Positions 24,922 to 32,121 of a stretch of DNA of 64,000 nucleotides are shown here, one piece after another (the first letter of the stretch is position 1; each line of letters begins with the position of its first letter). The stretch lies in the NCBI RefSeq assembly GCF_025567625.1, contig NZ_JAOQJC010000007.1, forward strand, positions 1-64,000. Direction: 5' to 3'. The stretch comes from Paenibacillus sp. J5C2022 (GTDB lineage: Bacteria > Bacillota > Bacilli > Paenibacillales > Paenibacillaceae). The position numbers and the translations under genes are program-made. The notes under the pieces were generated by a model, which ran no database searches, was not told where the DNA came from, and worked only from the letters and a program-made list of their open reading frames with translations.

Positions 24922-25185
24922 TTATCTGCTCTTCACCAGCAGTTCCACCGCCTCCTTGACCAGCTTGCCGGTGTCTCCGCCTCGTTCCTGCTCCTCCACA
25001 ATACATTGCTCCAGATTCATAGCGACAATCGTCGCCATCGCCTTGTCGGCTGCGCTGCGCACCGCGGAGAGCTGGGCTACGACATCCTTGCACTCCTTGC
25101 CTTCTTCAATCATCCGAATGACGCCGCGCACCTGTCCTTCCATCCGCTTCAGTCTGCGTATAATGCTGTCATCATATTCTTTCAT
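24922..25185 (-). CDS. cstR: CstR-type persulfide-sensing repressor (CsoR/DUF156 family)
   Basis: An 87-residue all-helical tetrameric repressor: IIRRLKRMEGQVRGVIRMIEEGKECKDVVAQLSAVRSA. Two family cysteines are present (Cys32 and Cys61). The copper-ligand His of true CsoR, four residues before the second Cys, is Asn57 here. That Cys-Asn-Cys pattern fits CstR, which forms interprotein di- to tetrasulfide bridges when it meets persulfides and then releases DNA. The start is the ATG at 25185 after GGAGGGG; a 24-codon extension is a shadow. The promoter TTGAGT-N17-TATAGT lies upstream with an imperfect operator. All neighbours are sulfane-sulfur genes, which supports CstR over a copper sensor. 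Confidence 0.9.
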   Translation of the reverse strand: MKEYDDSIIRRLKRMEGQVRGVIRMIEEGKECKDVVAQLSAVRSAADKAMATIVAMNLEQCIVEEQERGGDTGKLVKEAVELLVKSR

Positions 25186-25214
25186 GCTAACCCCTCCATT
25201 CAAGAACCGATCTA

Positions 25215-25267
25215 ACACCCTTAGAGGTACTATATACCGTTCCCGATCAAAACTCAATATACCCCCT
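25215..25267 (-). promoter_or_regulatory. cstR promoter with imperfect operator
   Basis: On the minus strand, TTGAGT (25252-25257) and TATAGT (25229-25234) are separated by 17 bp. ACACCC-TTAG-AGGTAC (25215-25230) overlaps the transcription start region and resembles the CstR site. A GGGGGTAT half site lies at 25259-25266. Autoregulation is inferred. Confidence 0.55.
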
Positions 25268-25338
25268 TCTGTCTGCGCTGATTAGGGGAGATGAGCGAGT
25301 TGTCTGCAACCGGCAGCCCCGCTCATCAAGCTAACGGA

Positions 25339-25566
25339 TTAAGACTTCTTCACATAGAAGGTGAATACTCCGCCCGCTTCTTCATGCTTGAGCAGCTCGT
25401 GATTCGTTCCTTTCACCCATGCCTGGAAGTCCTGCAGCGAACCCTTGTCTGTGGAGATGACCTCCATTACTTCTCCCGATTGTATGCCGTCCAGCGCCTT
25501 CTTCGCTTTCACAATCGGCATCGGACATGCCATACCTTTCGTATCCACCGTTACCTTTATATTCAT
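25339..25566 (-). CDS. TusA-like sulfurtransferase
   Basis: A 75-residue sulfur-carrier protein with the TusA signature DTKGMACPMPIVKAKKAL. Cys14 in the CPMP motif carries the persulfide. The fold is the two-layer alpha/beta sandwich of SirA/TusA proteins. AGGAGG-type spacing before the ATG (GAGGAAACAG) is good. It is the last gene of the TusA-rhodanese / rhodanese-MBL / TusA unit, 41 bp after the MBL gene. It probably hands sulfur between the other sulfur proteins of the locus. Confidence 0.93.
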   Translation of the reverse strand: MNIKVTVDTKGMACPMPIVKAKKALDGIQSGEVMEVISTDKGSLQDFQAWVKGTNHELLKHEEAGGVFTFYVKKS

Positions 25567-25607
25567 CTCTGTTTCCTCCTTGTATTTGGATGATTATGCT
25601 TCATTAT

Positions 25608-26756
25608 TTATTTGTCATGAATGGCGCAGCGGTTAGGACCAATCTCCATGTCGCGCATCTCGTCGTCAGTTGGCGATATTCTGCCCATATTCGTCATGCG
25701 GATATCCTGATAAGCATTCGGATGCTGTGGCAGATCCTCCGTTACAGCACGTCTGAATGTTGCTTCGTCTTCCATATTCAATCCCGGATTATGCTCGAAC
25801 AAGTCGCCCAGCCTTGCGGCAACCACGCCGCCTTCGCCCAGCTCAGTTATGCTGCCGAAGTGCGCAGGAAGCACGATCAGCTCCGAGGACAGCTCCTTGT
25901 AGCGGCGATACAGCGTGTGCCGCAGATCTCCCGCCCAGTCCTCCGCCTGACCGGCCAGATCGGGACGGCCAATGGAAGCGACGAACAGGATGTCCCCCGT
26001 CAGCAGATAGCGGTCCTCGATGACGAATGAAGTACTGCCGATCGTATGGCCCGGTGAATACAACGCTCCGATAGCTATGCTCGTATCGCCTACAGTAATC
26101 ACTTCGCCGTCCTCCAGCTTCTCATAGTCGAAGGTCACTTCGCCCGCATCCTTGGGCGGCAGCCAGTATGACGCCCCGACCGCTTCCGCAAGCTTCCGTC
26201 CGCCGGAGATATGGTCGGCGTGAAGATGCGTATCCATCGTATGCTTGATGACGGCGCCGTGACGCTCTGCGAACGACTCGTACACATCCGTCATTCTCAT
26301 CGCATCGATGACGGCAGCCTCGCCGCCGGAGATGACCATATAAGAGAGACAGCCTTTGCCCAGCCTTACGAACTGGTACAATGCGCCGCCGCCGGACAGC
26401 TCTCCCACCTTGACAGGCTCCAGATGCTCGCTCCATGCCTTCATGCCGCCCTCCAGATACTGCACATCTTTCACTCCCGCTTCAGCCAGGCTTTCCGCCA
26501 CGAAGATCGAGGAGCCTTCCTTGGCGCAGACGACGACCACTTTTCCTCCTGCCGAAATTCGCTCCACCGCCGCATCGACACCTTCAAGCAGCTCGAAGTA
26601 TGGGATGTTGTCGGATGTCACGCCGCTGCCTTCAATTTTCCAATCGGCATAATCCGCTTCATTGCGGACATCCAGTATGAACAGCTCTTCCCCATTCACG
26701 ACAGACTGTGCCAGTTCACCCGCAGTCAATCCTTTTACCTCTACAACGTTGCTCAT
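25608..26756 (-). CDS. Rhodanese - persulfide dioxygenase (ETHE1-like MBL) fusion, CstB-like
   Basis: A 382-residue cytoplasmic protein. Residues 1-115 form a rhodanese domain with active Cys77 in [10 protein letters not shown]. Residues 120-380 form a metallo-beta-lactamase fold of the ETHE1/persulfide dioxygenase type, with metal ligands in THLHADH (177-182), SPGHT (His237), LTGD (Asp255) and LPAHF. ETHE1 enzymes oxidise low-molecular-weight persulfides to sulfite with non-haem iron. Staphylococcal CstB carries the MBL domain first and rhodanese domains last; here the order is reversed. GGGGAG precedes the ATG. It lies between the TusA-rhodanese fusion and TusA, with short gaps and the same direction, so one operon is likely. 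Confidence 0.92.
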   Translation of the reverse strand: MSNVVEVKGLTAGELAQSVVNGEELFILDVRNEADYADWKIEGSGVTSDNIPYFELLEGVDAAVERISAGGKVVVVCAKEGSSIFVAESLAEAGVKDVQYLEGGMKAWSEHLEPVKVGELSGGGALYQFVRLGKGCLSYMVISGGEAAVIDAMRMTDVYESFAERHGAVIKHTMDTHLHADHISGGRKLAEAVGASYWLPPKDAGEVTFDYEKLEDGEVITVGDTSIAIGALYSPGHTIGSTSFVIEDRYLLTGDILFVASIGRPDLAGQAEDWAGDLRHTLYRRYKELSSELIVLPAHFGSITELGEGGVVAARLGDLFEHNPGLNMEDEATFRRAVTEDLPQHPNAYQDIRMTNMGRISPTDDEMRDMEIGPNRCAIHDK

Positions 26757-26824
26757 TGCTCATAACTCCCCTCGTGAAATGTAATTTTATTAACACATGT
26801 GTCGACAGTTCATGTTCATAAGCT

Positions 26825-27412
26825 CTAGTTCAACTTTTCAACAGGTCCCGTCCATCCCGACATTCCCGGCAACACGTTGCGTACGTTCGCATAGCCCTTA
26901 TCCGCCAGCAGAGTGCAGGCCATGTCGCTTCTCGAGCCCGTACGGCAGATGACGAACAGCTGACGGTCATTCGGCAGCTCCTCCAGTCTCTGCTCCAGCT
27001 GGCCAAGCGGTATCGATACGGCGCCCGTAATGTGGCCGAACGCGTATTCCGCAGCTTCCCGGACGTCGAGCAGCAGCATGTTGCCGGTTCCACTCTTCAG
27101 GCTCGCATCCAGCTCTTCGTTGGTTGCCGTATGCGGATACGTCGCTTCCTGTTTCACATCATGGGGACTTGCTTTTCTGACAAAGTGCTTTAGCAGTTCC
27201 CCTTCCGTCACCGTTCCCAAATACTGATGACCAGCGCTTTTGGCCCAAGCCTGCAAATCCGCAAGCGAGCCTTTATCCGTCGCCTGCACCTCCAGCACTT
27301 CTCCCGAGCTCATGTTCTGCATGGCCTTCTTCGTGCGGACGATCGGCATCGGACATGCAAGCCCCGTGCAATCCAGTGTCTCATTAACTTCAATATGATT
27401 TCTTGTCATCAT
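26825..27412 (-). CDS. TusA-rhodanese fusion, CstA-like
   Basis: A 195-residue protein with two sulfur-carrier domains. Residues 8-80 are TusA-like with Cys20 in GLACPMPIVRTKKAM. Residues 95-192 form a rhodanese domain with active Cys156 in FVICRTGSRSD. The CstA protein of Staphylococcus also joins rhodanese and TusA domains (rhodanese-TusA-rhodanese), so this is a shorter relative lacking one rhodanese. It would take sulfane sulfur from persulfides and pass it on to the dioxygenase fusion encoded next. GGAGGAGG precedes the ATG. A candidate CstR operator lies 80 bp upstream at 27491-27506. Confidence 0.92.
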   Translation of the reverse strand: MMTRNHIEVNETLDCTGLACPMPIVRTKKAMQNMSSGEVLEVQATDKGSLADLQAWAKSAGHQYLGTVTEGELLKHFVRKASPHDVKQEATYPHTATNEELDASLKSGTGNMLLLDVREAAEYAFGHITGAVSIPLGQLEQRLEELPNDRQLFVICRTGSRSDMACTLLADKGYANVRNVLPGMSGWTGPVEKLN

Positions 27413-27490
27413 ACTGCCTCCTCCATAGGGTTCATCTTTGCCTTGTCTATTAAGTCAATCGAAGTTGAATTCTCTATTCCTAAGACCAAA

Positions 27491-27506
27491 ATACCTGTTG
27501 GGGTAT
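27491..27506. promoter_or_regulatory. Candidate CstR operator upstream of the CstA-like gene
   Basis: ATACCT-GTTG-GGGTAT is an imperfect inverted repeat matching the ATACCC...GGGTAT half sites of the TauE operator. It lies between the TauE stop and the CstA-like start, so the three-gene unit downstream may have its own regulated promoter. No clear -35/-10 pair was found. Confidence 0.6.
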
Positions 27507-27581
27507 AATCATGTGAAAATTTTTTTGCCCCGCGGGCATCTCGTATACGAACGTTACATCCATGCATGCAAGCAGTTGCTG

Positions 27582-28370
27582 CTACTTCATCAAAATATCA
27601 AGCCAAATCTTCACTACCGTAGCGGTAATCAGACCTGACAATAGCCATTGCAGCACCTTCACATTCATGCGCTGTCCCAGCTTCGCGCCGAGCGGGGAAC
27701 CGATAATGCTGGCCACGACCATAATAATGGACGGGATAAGCAGCATATGACCGCCCAGCAGCTTGCCGGTCGTCGATCCGATGGAAGACAGGAACGTAAT
27801 TGCCAGTGATGAAGCAATCGCGATTCTTGTCGGAATCTTCAGCATAACCAGCATGATCGGAACGATGATGAATGCGCCGGCCGCTCCGACAATTCCGGAC
27901 AGTACGCCTACAATACCTGCCGCGCCGGCCGCAAGCCCTTTATTGAACGTAAGCTCGGACCCTGTCTGACCGTTGTCTCCCTTCTTGGGAAGGAACATCA
28001 TGATCGCCGCTGTCAGCGCCAGCAGAGCATACGTCAGATTGATGGCGGAGTCCGGCAGCCACTTGGAGCCGTATCCTCCGATGAAGCTTCCGGCTACGAC
28101 GGGAATGCCCATATAGAGAACGAGCTTCATATTGATCAAGCCGCCGCTGCGGTAAGCCACTATGCCGGCCAATGATGCGAAGAACACCTGAACAGCACTG
28201 ATCGCGGATACCTCTTGCGCGGTATAGGCCAGGAAGCCGAGTGCTGGCGGTATATACAAGAGCATGGGATACTTGATGATGGAACCGCCGATCCCCACCA
28301 TGCCGGAGATGAATGATCCGACGAAGCCTATGGCGAACAAGGTGAGAACCAAGCTGATCTGAATATCCAT
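27582..28370 (-). CDS. TauE/SafE-family sulfite or sulfur-anion exporter
   Basis: A 262-residue membrane protein with about eight helices. It has the TauE hallmark SGMVGIGGSIIKYPMLLYIP near residues 23-42 and the second half-repeat AAGAAGIVGVLSGIVGAAGAFIIVPIML near 147-174. TauE-like proteins are proposed to export sulfite or related anions, the product of persulfide dioxygenase, and a tauE gene belongs to the staphylococcal cst locus. AAGGAGGAAG precedes the ATG. Its promoter carries the best CstR operator of the window. The transported ion is inferred from context. Confidence 0.92.
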   Translation of the reverse strand: MDIQISLVLTLFAIGFVGSFISGMVGIGGSIIKYPMLLYIPPALGFLAYTAQEVSAISAVQVFFASLAGIVAYRSGGLINMKLVLYMGIPVVAGSFIGGYGSKWLPDSAINLTYALLALTAAIMMFLPKKGDNGQTGSELTFNKGLAAGAAGIVGVLSGIVGAAGAFIIVPIMLVMLKIPTRIAIASSLAITFLSSIGSTTGKLLGGHMLLIPSIIMVVASIIGSPLGAKLGQRMNVKVLQWLLSGLITATVVKIWLDILMK

Positions 28371-28424
28371 AACTTCCTCCTTTCCGGCGCAATTGCCTGC
28401 CGATTTGTTTTTGTGGGTTATACT

Positions 28425-28471
28425 AATACCCCTATGGGTATTATAATACGGTGAGAATTTTGTTTTGTCAA
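28425..28471 (-). promoter_or_regulatory. Promoter and CstR operator of the TauE gene
   Basis: On the minus strand, TTGACA (28466-28471) and TATTAT (28443-28448) are separated by exactly 17 bp, a strong sigma-A promoter. The palindrome AATACCC-CTAT-GGGTATT (28425-28442) directly abuts the -10 and covers the start point. A bound repressor would block the polymerase. This is the best-formed operator in the locus. Confidence 0.82.
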
Positions 28472-28577
28472 CCCATTCTCTTGTCTGTTTAATTTAGCAA
28501 TGATATTCATCACAATTTTCATAAGGAACTAGTCCGTCGAGGAAATGCGGACCTCCATATTTAAAGCAAAATAAATC

Positions 28578-28602
28578 GAAACAAATTAAATCTTTTTGCA
28601 TA
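28578..28602 (+). promoter_or_regulatory. Candidate ECF-type promoter of the sigma factor operon
   Basis: GAAAC (28578-28582) and CATA (28599-28602) are separated by 16 bp, like the GAAAC-N16-CGTA promoters used by ECF sigma factors. It lies 32 bp before the TTG start of the sigma gene, which suggests autoregulation. One base departs from the usual -10. Confidence 0.4.
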
Positions 28603-28634
28603 GGGATTTCGTTCTAATAATCGAGGTGAAGCCA

Positions 28635-29213
28635 TTGTCAACGGATGAAGAATTAATTGAAGAAATCCAGGCCGGCAGCGAAGCCGCCATGGAAGTGCTC
28701 GTAAGACGGCACTACAACCAAGTTTATTCTTACCTTTACCGCCGAACGGGAGACAAACAGCTCTCAGGTGATCTAACACAGGAAGTGTTCGTCAAGATGA
28801 TGAACGGATTGAGTCGTTATGCCAACACAGGCTCAGGCTCGTTCACCGCCTGGCTGTTCACGATAGCAATCAACCGCTGCCGGGACTATTACCGATCAAG
28901 CGAATTCAGACAACAAGCGGCTACATACGAATTCACGGAAGAAATCGCAAGCAAAGACGAGAGATCCTCTGTACCCTCTATCTTTGACAAGAAGGAGAAA
29001 CGAAAGGAAATCAGGGAGGCCATCTTATCACTGCCGGAAACGCAATGTGAGGCAATCGTTTTAAAGTATTATCACGATATGAAAATCAGGGACATCGCCG
29101 TACTGACAGAAACGGGAGAGTCCACCGTTAAATCACGACTCAGGCAAGGACTGGCGAAGCTAAAATCCGCGCTGCAAAGGAGGGACTTCCTTGATGAAAG
29201 ACAAAGACAATAA
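28635..29213 (+). CDS. ECF-type RNA polymerase sigma factor
   Basis: A 192-residue sigma-70 family factor with only regions 2 and 4. Region 2 includes VLVRRHYNQVYSYLYRRTGD and DLTQEVFVKMMNGLSRY. Region 4 includes LPETQCEAIVLKYYHDMKIRDIA and the helix-turn-helix LTETGESTVKSRLRQGLAKLK. GAGGTGA lies six bases before the TTG at 28635; an ATG upstream would add 13 poorly fitting residues. No classical anti-sigma gene follows. Instead the next gene is a membrane protein overlapping it by 20 bases, then an ABC ATPase and a permease. So the sigma factor probably drives expression of the transporter, and the membrane protein may act as its regulator. Confidence 0.92.
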   Translation: MSTDEELIEEIQAGSEAAMEVLVRRHYNQVYSYLYRRTGDKQLSGDLTQEVFVKMMNGLSRYANTGSGSFTAWLFTIAINRCRDYYRSSEFRQQAATYEFTEEIASKDERSSVPSIFDKKEKRKEIREAILSLPETQCEAIVLKYYHDMKIRDIAVLTETGESTVKSRLRQGLAKLKSALQRRDFLDERQRQ

Positions 29214-30051
29214 ACACAATCTGAACACACTATTTCTAAACGATGAAGACGAGACGGAGGACTGCGAATTCCCCGAAGAATGGCTTTCCGAATATACCGT
29301 AGATTATCCGGGTGAAGAGCGCCTCTCGGCAACAATTGCCGCATTGCGTCCACATGTTCCTCGCAAGCGCACTTTCGTTGGGGCAGTCGCAAGTGAGCCT
29401 CCCCAGACCGCAATAAAGCGTCTGCTTATCCTTATAAGAATGGCAGCAAGGGACTCATCGCGCATGCAAAGTGAATTCTGGTGGTTGAACGCATTGTTCT
29501 ATGCGGTAGGGTTTCTCGTATGGCGCATGTTCGAGACGAATCCCTATTGGATACTTCTCCTGCTGTCGCCCATTCCCTTCCTGCTCGGATTGATGGAAGT
29601 GTTCCGAAGCAGGGATCGAGGCCTCATGGAACTGGAGTTATCTTGCAAGTATTCCTCTCATCAGCTCATGATGGCCAAGCTGGTCGTGACCGGTGGTTAC
29701 AACCTCATCTTGAACGCAGCTCTATTGTGCGCATTCGGTTTGTTTGGCGTTTCGCTCGGGCTAAGCAAGCTTTTCGTCTATTGGATCACCCCGTTCACGA
29801 TTGCTTCCTGCATTGGATTGACATTGTCCATGAAGCTTCGAAGCTCAATAACCGCACCTGCGTTCTTGACCGTCTGGACATTCGCAGGAATGCTGTTTCT
29901 GTCCAATACTGACTTCCGGATATGGGCCGAGGAACTGCATCCAATATGGCATGGAATAATTGTACTAATTTCTGCGGGCATCATAGCCCGTCAAATTAAT
30001 CATTTGCGAAGAGGTGATCTGCTTGAAATTATCGATCGAGCAAGTACATAA
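29194..30051 (+). CDS. Membrane protein of the sigma/ABC operon, possible anti-sigma or ABC subunit
   Basis: A 285-residue protein. The first 95 residues are cytoplasmic and acidic (DETEDCEFPEEWLSEY). About six membrane helices follow (EFWWLNALFYAVGFLVW, YWILLLLSPIPFLLGL, then four more). GGAGGG near 29180 serves the ATG at 29194; TTG at 29191 is an alternative. The 20-base overlap with the sigma gene and the 29-base overlap with the ABC gene imply strict coupling. An acidic N-terminal domain facing the cytoplasm, coupled to a sigma factor, is the layout of membrane anti-sigma factors, but no zinc-finger motif (HxxxCxxC) is visible. It could equally be an accessory subunit of the transporter. 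Confidence 0.8.
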   Translation: MKDKDNKHNLNTLFLNDEDETEDCEFPEEWLSEYTVDYPGEERLSATIAALRPHVPRKRTFVGAVASEPPQTAIKRLLILIRMAARDSSRMQSEFWWLNALFYAVGFLVWRMFETNPYWILLLLSPIPFLLGLMEVFRSRDRGLMELELSCKYSSHQLMMAKLVVTGGYNLILNAALLCAFGLFGVSLGLSKLFVYWITPFTIASCIGLTLSMKLRSSITAPAFLTVWTFAGMLFLSNTDFRIWAEELHPIWHGIIVLISAGIIARQINHLRRGDLLEIIDRAST

Positions 30052-30898
30052 GCAATACGGACGAAAGAAGGTTCTGCAGGACATATGCTGCGAACTGACG
30101 GAAGGGGTGTACGGATTTCTAGGCGCCAATGGCTCCGGCAAGACAACGCTCATGCGCATACTGGCCGCCGTATCCAGACCGACGAAAGGCCATATACGCT
30201 TTGACGGAGCGGATATCGGCGAGCTTGATGACCGCTATCGCGAATTAATCGGCTACTTGCCACAGCAGATCGGCTTATACCGCAGTTTCACAGTCATGAA
30301 ATTCTTGCTCTATATTGCAGCTCTCAAAGGAATCGCTAAAGATGAAGCGCACGCAAAAGCAAAGAAAATGCTGGAGTGGGTCGGCATGGCCGATATGGCT
30401 TCTCTTAAGATGGGCAAGCTGTCGGGCGGACAAAAACAACGTGTCGGGATTGCCCAAGCGCTGTTAAATGATCCCCACATTCTTATTGTCGATGAACCGA
30501 CTGCCGGACTCGATCCGAAGGAACGCATCCGCTTCCGCAATCTGTTGGCGACCATCTCACAGAAACGCATTGTGCTGCTCTCTACGCACATCGTATCGGA
30601 TATTGAGTACATTGCGAAAGAAATCCTAGTTCTCAAGCAAGGCCGGTTAATCGAGAAAGCCGAGCCGCGATCGCTGCTTGACCGGATACGGGGCAGCGTA
30701 TGGGTCATGCAAGTATCGGAAGATGAAGTCAGCGCTTTACAGAAACGGCTGCGGATAAGCAGCATCATGCGCCAGGCTGATGGAAGCGTTCTGGTGCGTG
30801 TGTTGTCATTGTCGGAGCCGGACCGGAGAGCAGAGATTGCCGAACCGAATTTGGAGGATTTGTATTTGCATTATTTCGACGAGGAGGCTGTCAAGTGA
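30023..30898 (+). CDS. ABC transporter ATP-binding protein
   Basis: A 291-residue ATPase of the exporter-type (CcmA/DrrA-like) group. Walker A is GANGSGKTT (about residues 34-42), the Q-loop is in GYLPQQIG, the signature is LSGGQKQRVGIAQALL, Walker B is ILIVDEPTAGLDP, and the H-loop is LLSTHIVSD. A C-terminal extension of about 80 residues follows. GAGGTGA is correctly spaced from the TTG at 30023; the GTG three codons earlier overlaps the ribosome site. The stop overlaps the permease start as GTGA. With the downstream membrane protein it would form an ATP-driven transporter, possibly for an antimicrobial peptide or lipid; the substrate is unknown. Confidence 0.93.
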   Translation: MKLSIEQVHKQYGRKKVLQDICCELTEGVYGFLGANGSGKTTLMRILAAVSRPTKGHIRFDGADIGELDDRYRELIGYLPQQIGLYRSFTVMKFLLYIAALKGIAKDEAHAKAKKMLEWVGMADMASLKMGKLSGGQKQRVGIAQALLNDPHILIVDEPTAGLDPKERIRFRNLLATISQKRIVLLSTHIVSDIEYIAKEILVLKQGRLIEKAEPRSLLDRIRGSVWVMQVSEDEVSALQKRLRISSIMRQADGSVLVRVLSLSEPDRRAEIAEPNLEDLYLHYFDEEAVK

Positions 30899-32016
30899 GA
30901 AGGCTGATCGGGTTTGAATTATATAAGATTTTTCAGCAAAAAAGCATTTATATCTTCTTATTCATTCTATTGGTGCTCATCACTGTCAGCCTGAACGGAC
31001 CAGTGTCGAGATATGAACCCCTGACCGTTCATAAGATGTGGGAGGGAGAGCTCACGCAGGACAAGATCGACCGCGCCGCGGCAGCCCATGAAGCGATCAT
31101 GGCCAAGGAGAGTCCTTCCCGCGAAGAATGGAAAGAAGATGGTATCTATGAGAACATAGCTGTCTTGCATACGCTTCGCATGGAGAGGGAGACCCAAATA
31201 GCCGCAATCGCGGAGCAACTGCAAGATAGTCGTATCGAGGGATATGAACGCAATCGGATGAAGCTCCATATAAGCATGCTGGAGAGATTGGACACAGATC
31301 GCTATTATAGCCACAGAGGCCCTGCGGAAATGATTGATTTCGTCAATACTTTCGGCCTGGTCATGACCGGGGCGCTAATGCTGATCGGTTTGTCAGCGGT
31401 TTTCTCTAACGACTACGCAACACGCATGGATCAATTCCTGTTCAGCGCCAAATATGGAAGAAGCCGCACCGTTATAGCCAAAATCATTGCATCAATGGCC
31501 TACACGTTTACAGTCGTACTGGTCTGGAATATATATAATGCCGCTCATCGGCTGTCCGTCTATGGTGGAGAGGGATGGAAAGCACCGCTTCAAAGCCTGT
31601 TCAAATACAGGGACTCCCCTTACCAAATGGATCTCGCGGCTTATTATGCTACACAAATCGGAATGCATCTGGCGGGAGCCATCGCTTTTATGTTCATCAT
31701 TCTCCTCATATCCGCCCTATGCAAGCATTCGACAATTTCTATTATCGTTAACGGCGCCTTATTCACTTTTCCGATCGCAGCCACCTCGCTGTTCGACTTC
31801 GATATCGATTGGCTGAATCGGCTGATCACTTACAGTTATACCGGAGTTATGAAGGTGGAGGAATTGTTCCGCACATACATAACGGTTAACGTCGCCACTT
31901 ACCCGCTGCCGGCACCCGTCGCAGCTGTCGGAGCGATGTTGCTGCTGTCGCTAGTCTGCTATACGCTTATGCAGTATATTCTGAAACAGAAAGAAGCAGT
32001 TAGCGGTTCTTCATAA
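30895..32016 (+). CDS. ABC transporter permease-like membrane protein
   Basis: A 373-residue membrane protein. One helix lies at the N-terminus (SIYIFLFILLVLITVSLN), then an extracytoplasmic, charged loop of about 110 residues, then about five helices (LVMTGALMLIGLSAVFSNDYATR, IASMAYTFTVVLVWNIYNAA, LAGAIAFMFIILLISALCK and others). This is the ABC-2-like layout of the BcrB/NatB type. The GTG start overlaps the ATPase stop, with GAGGAGG upstream. It is the last gene of the sigma/ABC operon and is followed by a terminator. No named family beyond ABC-2-like could be assigned by eye. Confidence 0.82.
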   Translation: MRRLIGFELYKIFQQKSIYIFLFILLVLITVSLNGPVSRYEPLTVHKMWEGELTQDKIDRAAAAHEAIMAKESPSREEWKEDGIYENIAVLHTLRMERETQIAAIAEQLQDSRIEGYERNRMKLHISMLERLDTDRYYSHRGPAEMIDFVNTFGLVMTGALMLIGLSAVFSNDYATRMDQFLFSAKYGRSRTVIAKIIASMAYTFTVVLVWNIYNAAHRLSVYGGEGWKAPLQSLFKYRDSPYQMDLAAYYATQIGMHLAGAIAFMFIILLISALCKHSTISIIVNGALFTFPIAATSLFDFDIDWLNRLITYSYTGVMKVEELFRTYITVNVATYPLPAPVAAVGAMLLLSLVCYTLMQYILKQKEAVSGSS

Positions 32017-32029
32017 CGGGCAAAATTAA

Positions 32030-32065
32030 GCCAGGAAGCGAGCATGATCGCTTCCCGGCTTTCTT
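32030..32065 (+). terminator. Terminator of the sigma/ABC operon
   Basis: GCC-GGAAGCGA pairs with TCGCTTCC-GGC (32030-32059) around a 6-nt loop, followed by TTTCTTC. It lies 14 bp after the permease stop. Confidence 0.82.
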
Positions 32066-32121
32066 CATCACCAAAGTTGAAACCCTTATTGCAAGCTCGG
32101 CGGCTTCAAGGAAACGACCTT

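Noticed and set aside
24922-25185. Copper-sensing CsoR identity for the DUF156 regulator
   Set aside because: The copper-ligand His is missing and all neighbours are sulfane-sulfur genes.
27520-27545. TGCCCCGCGGGCA hairpin as terminator of the TauE gene
   Set aside because: The T-run is on the wrong side for a minus-strand terminator; after the stem the minus strand has an A-run.
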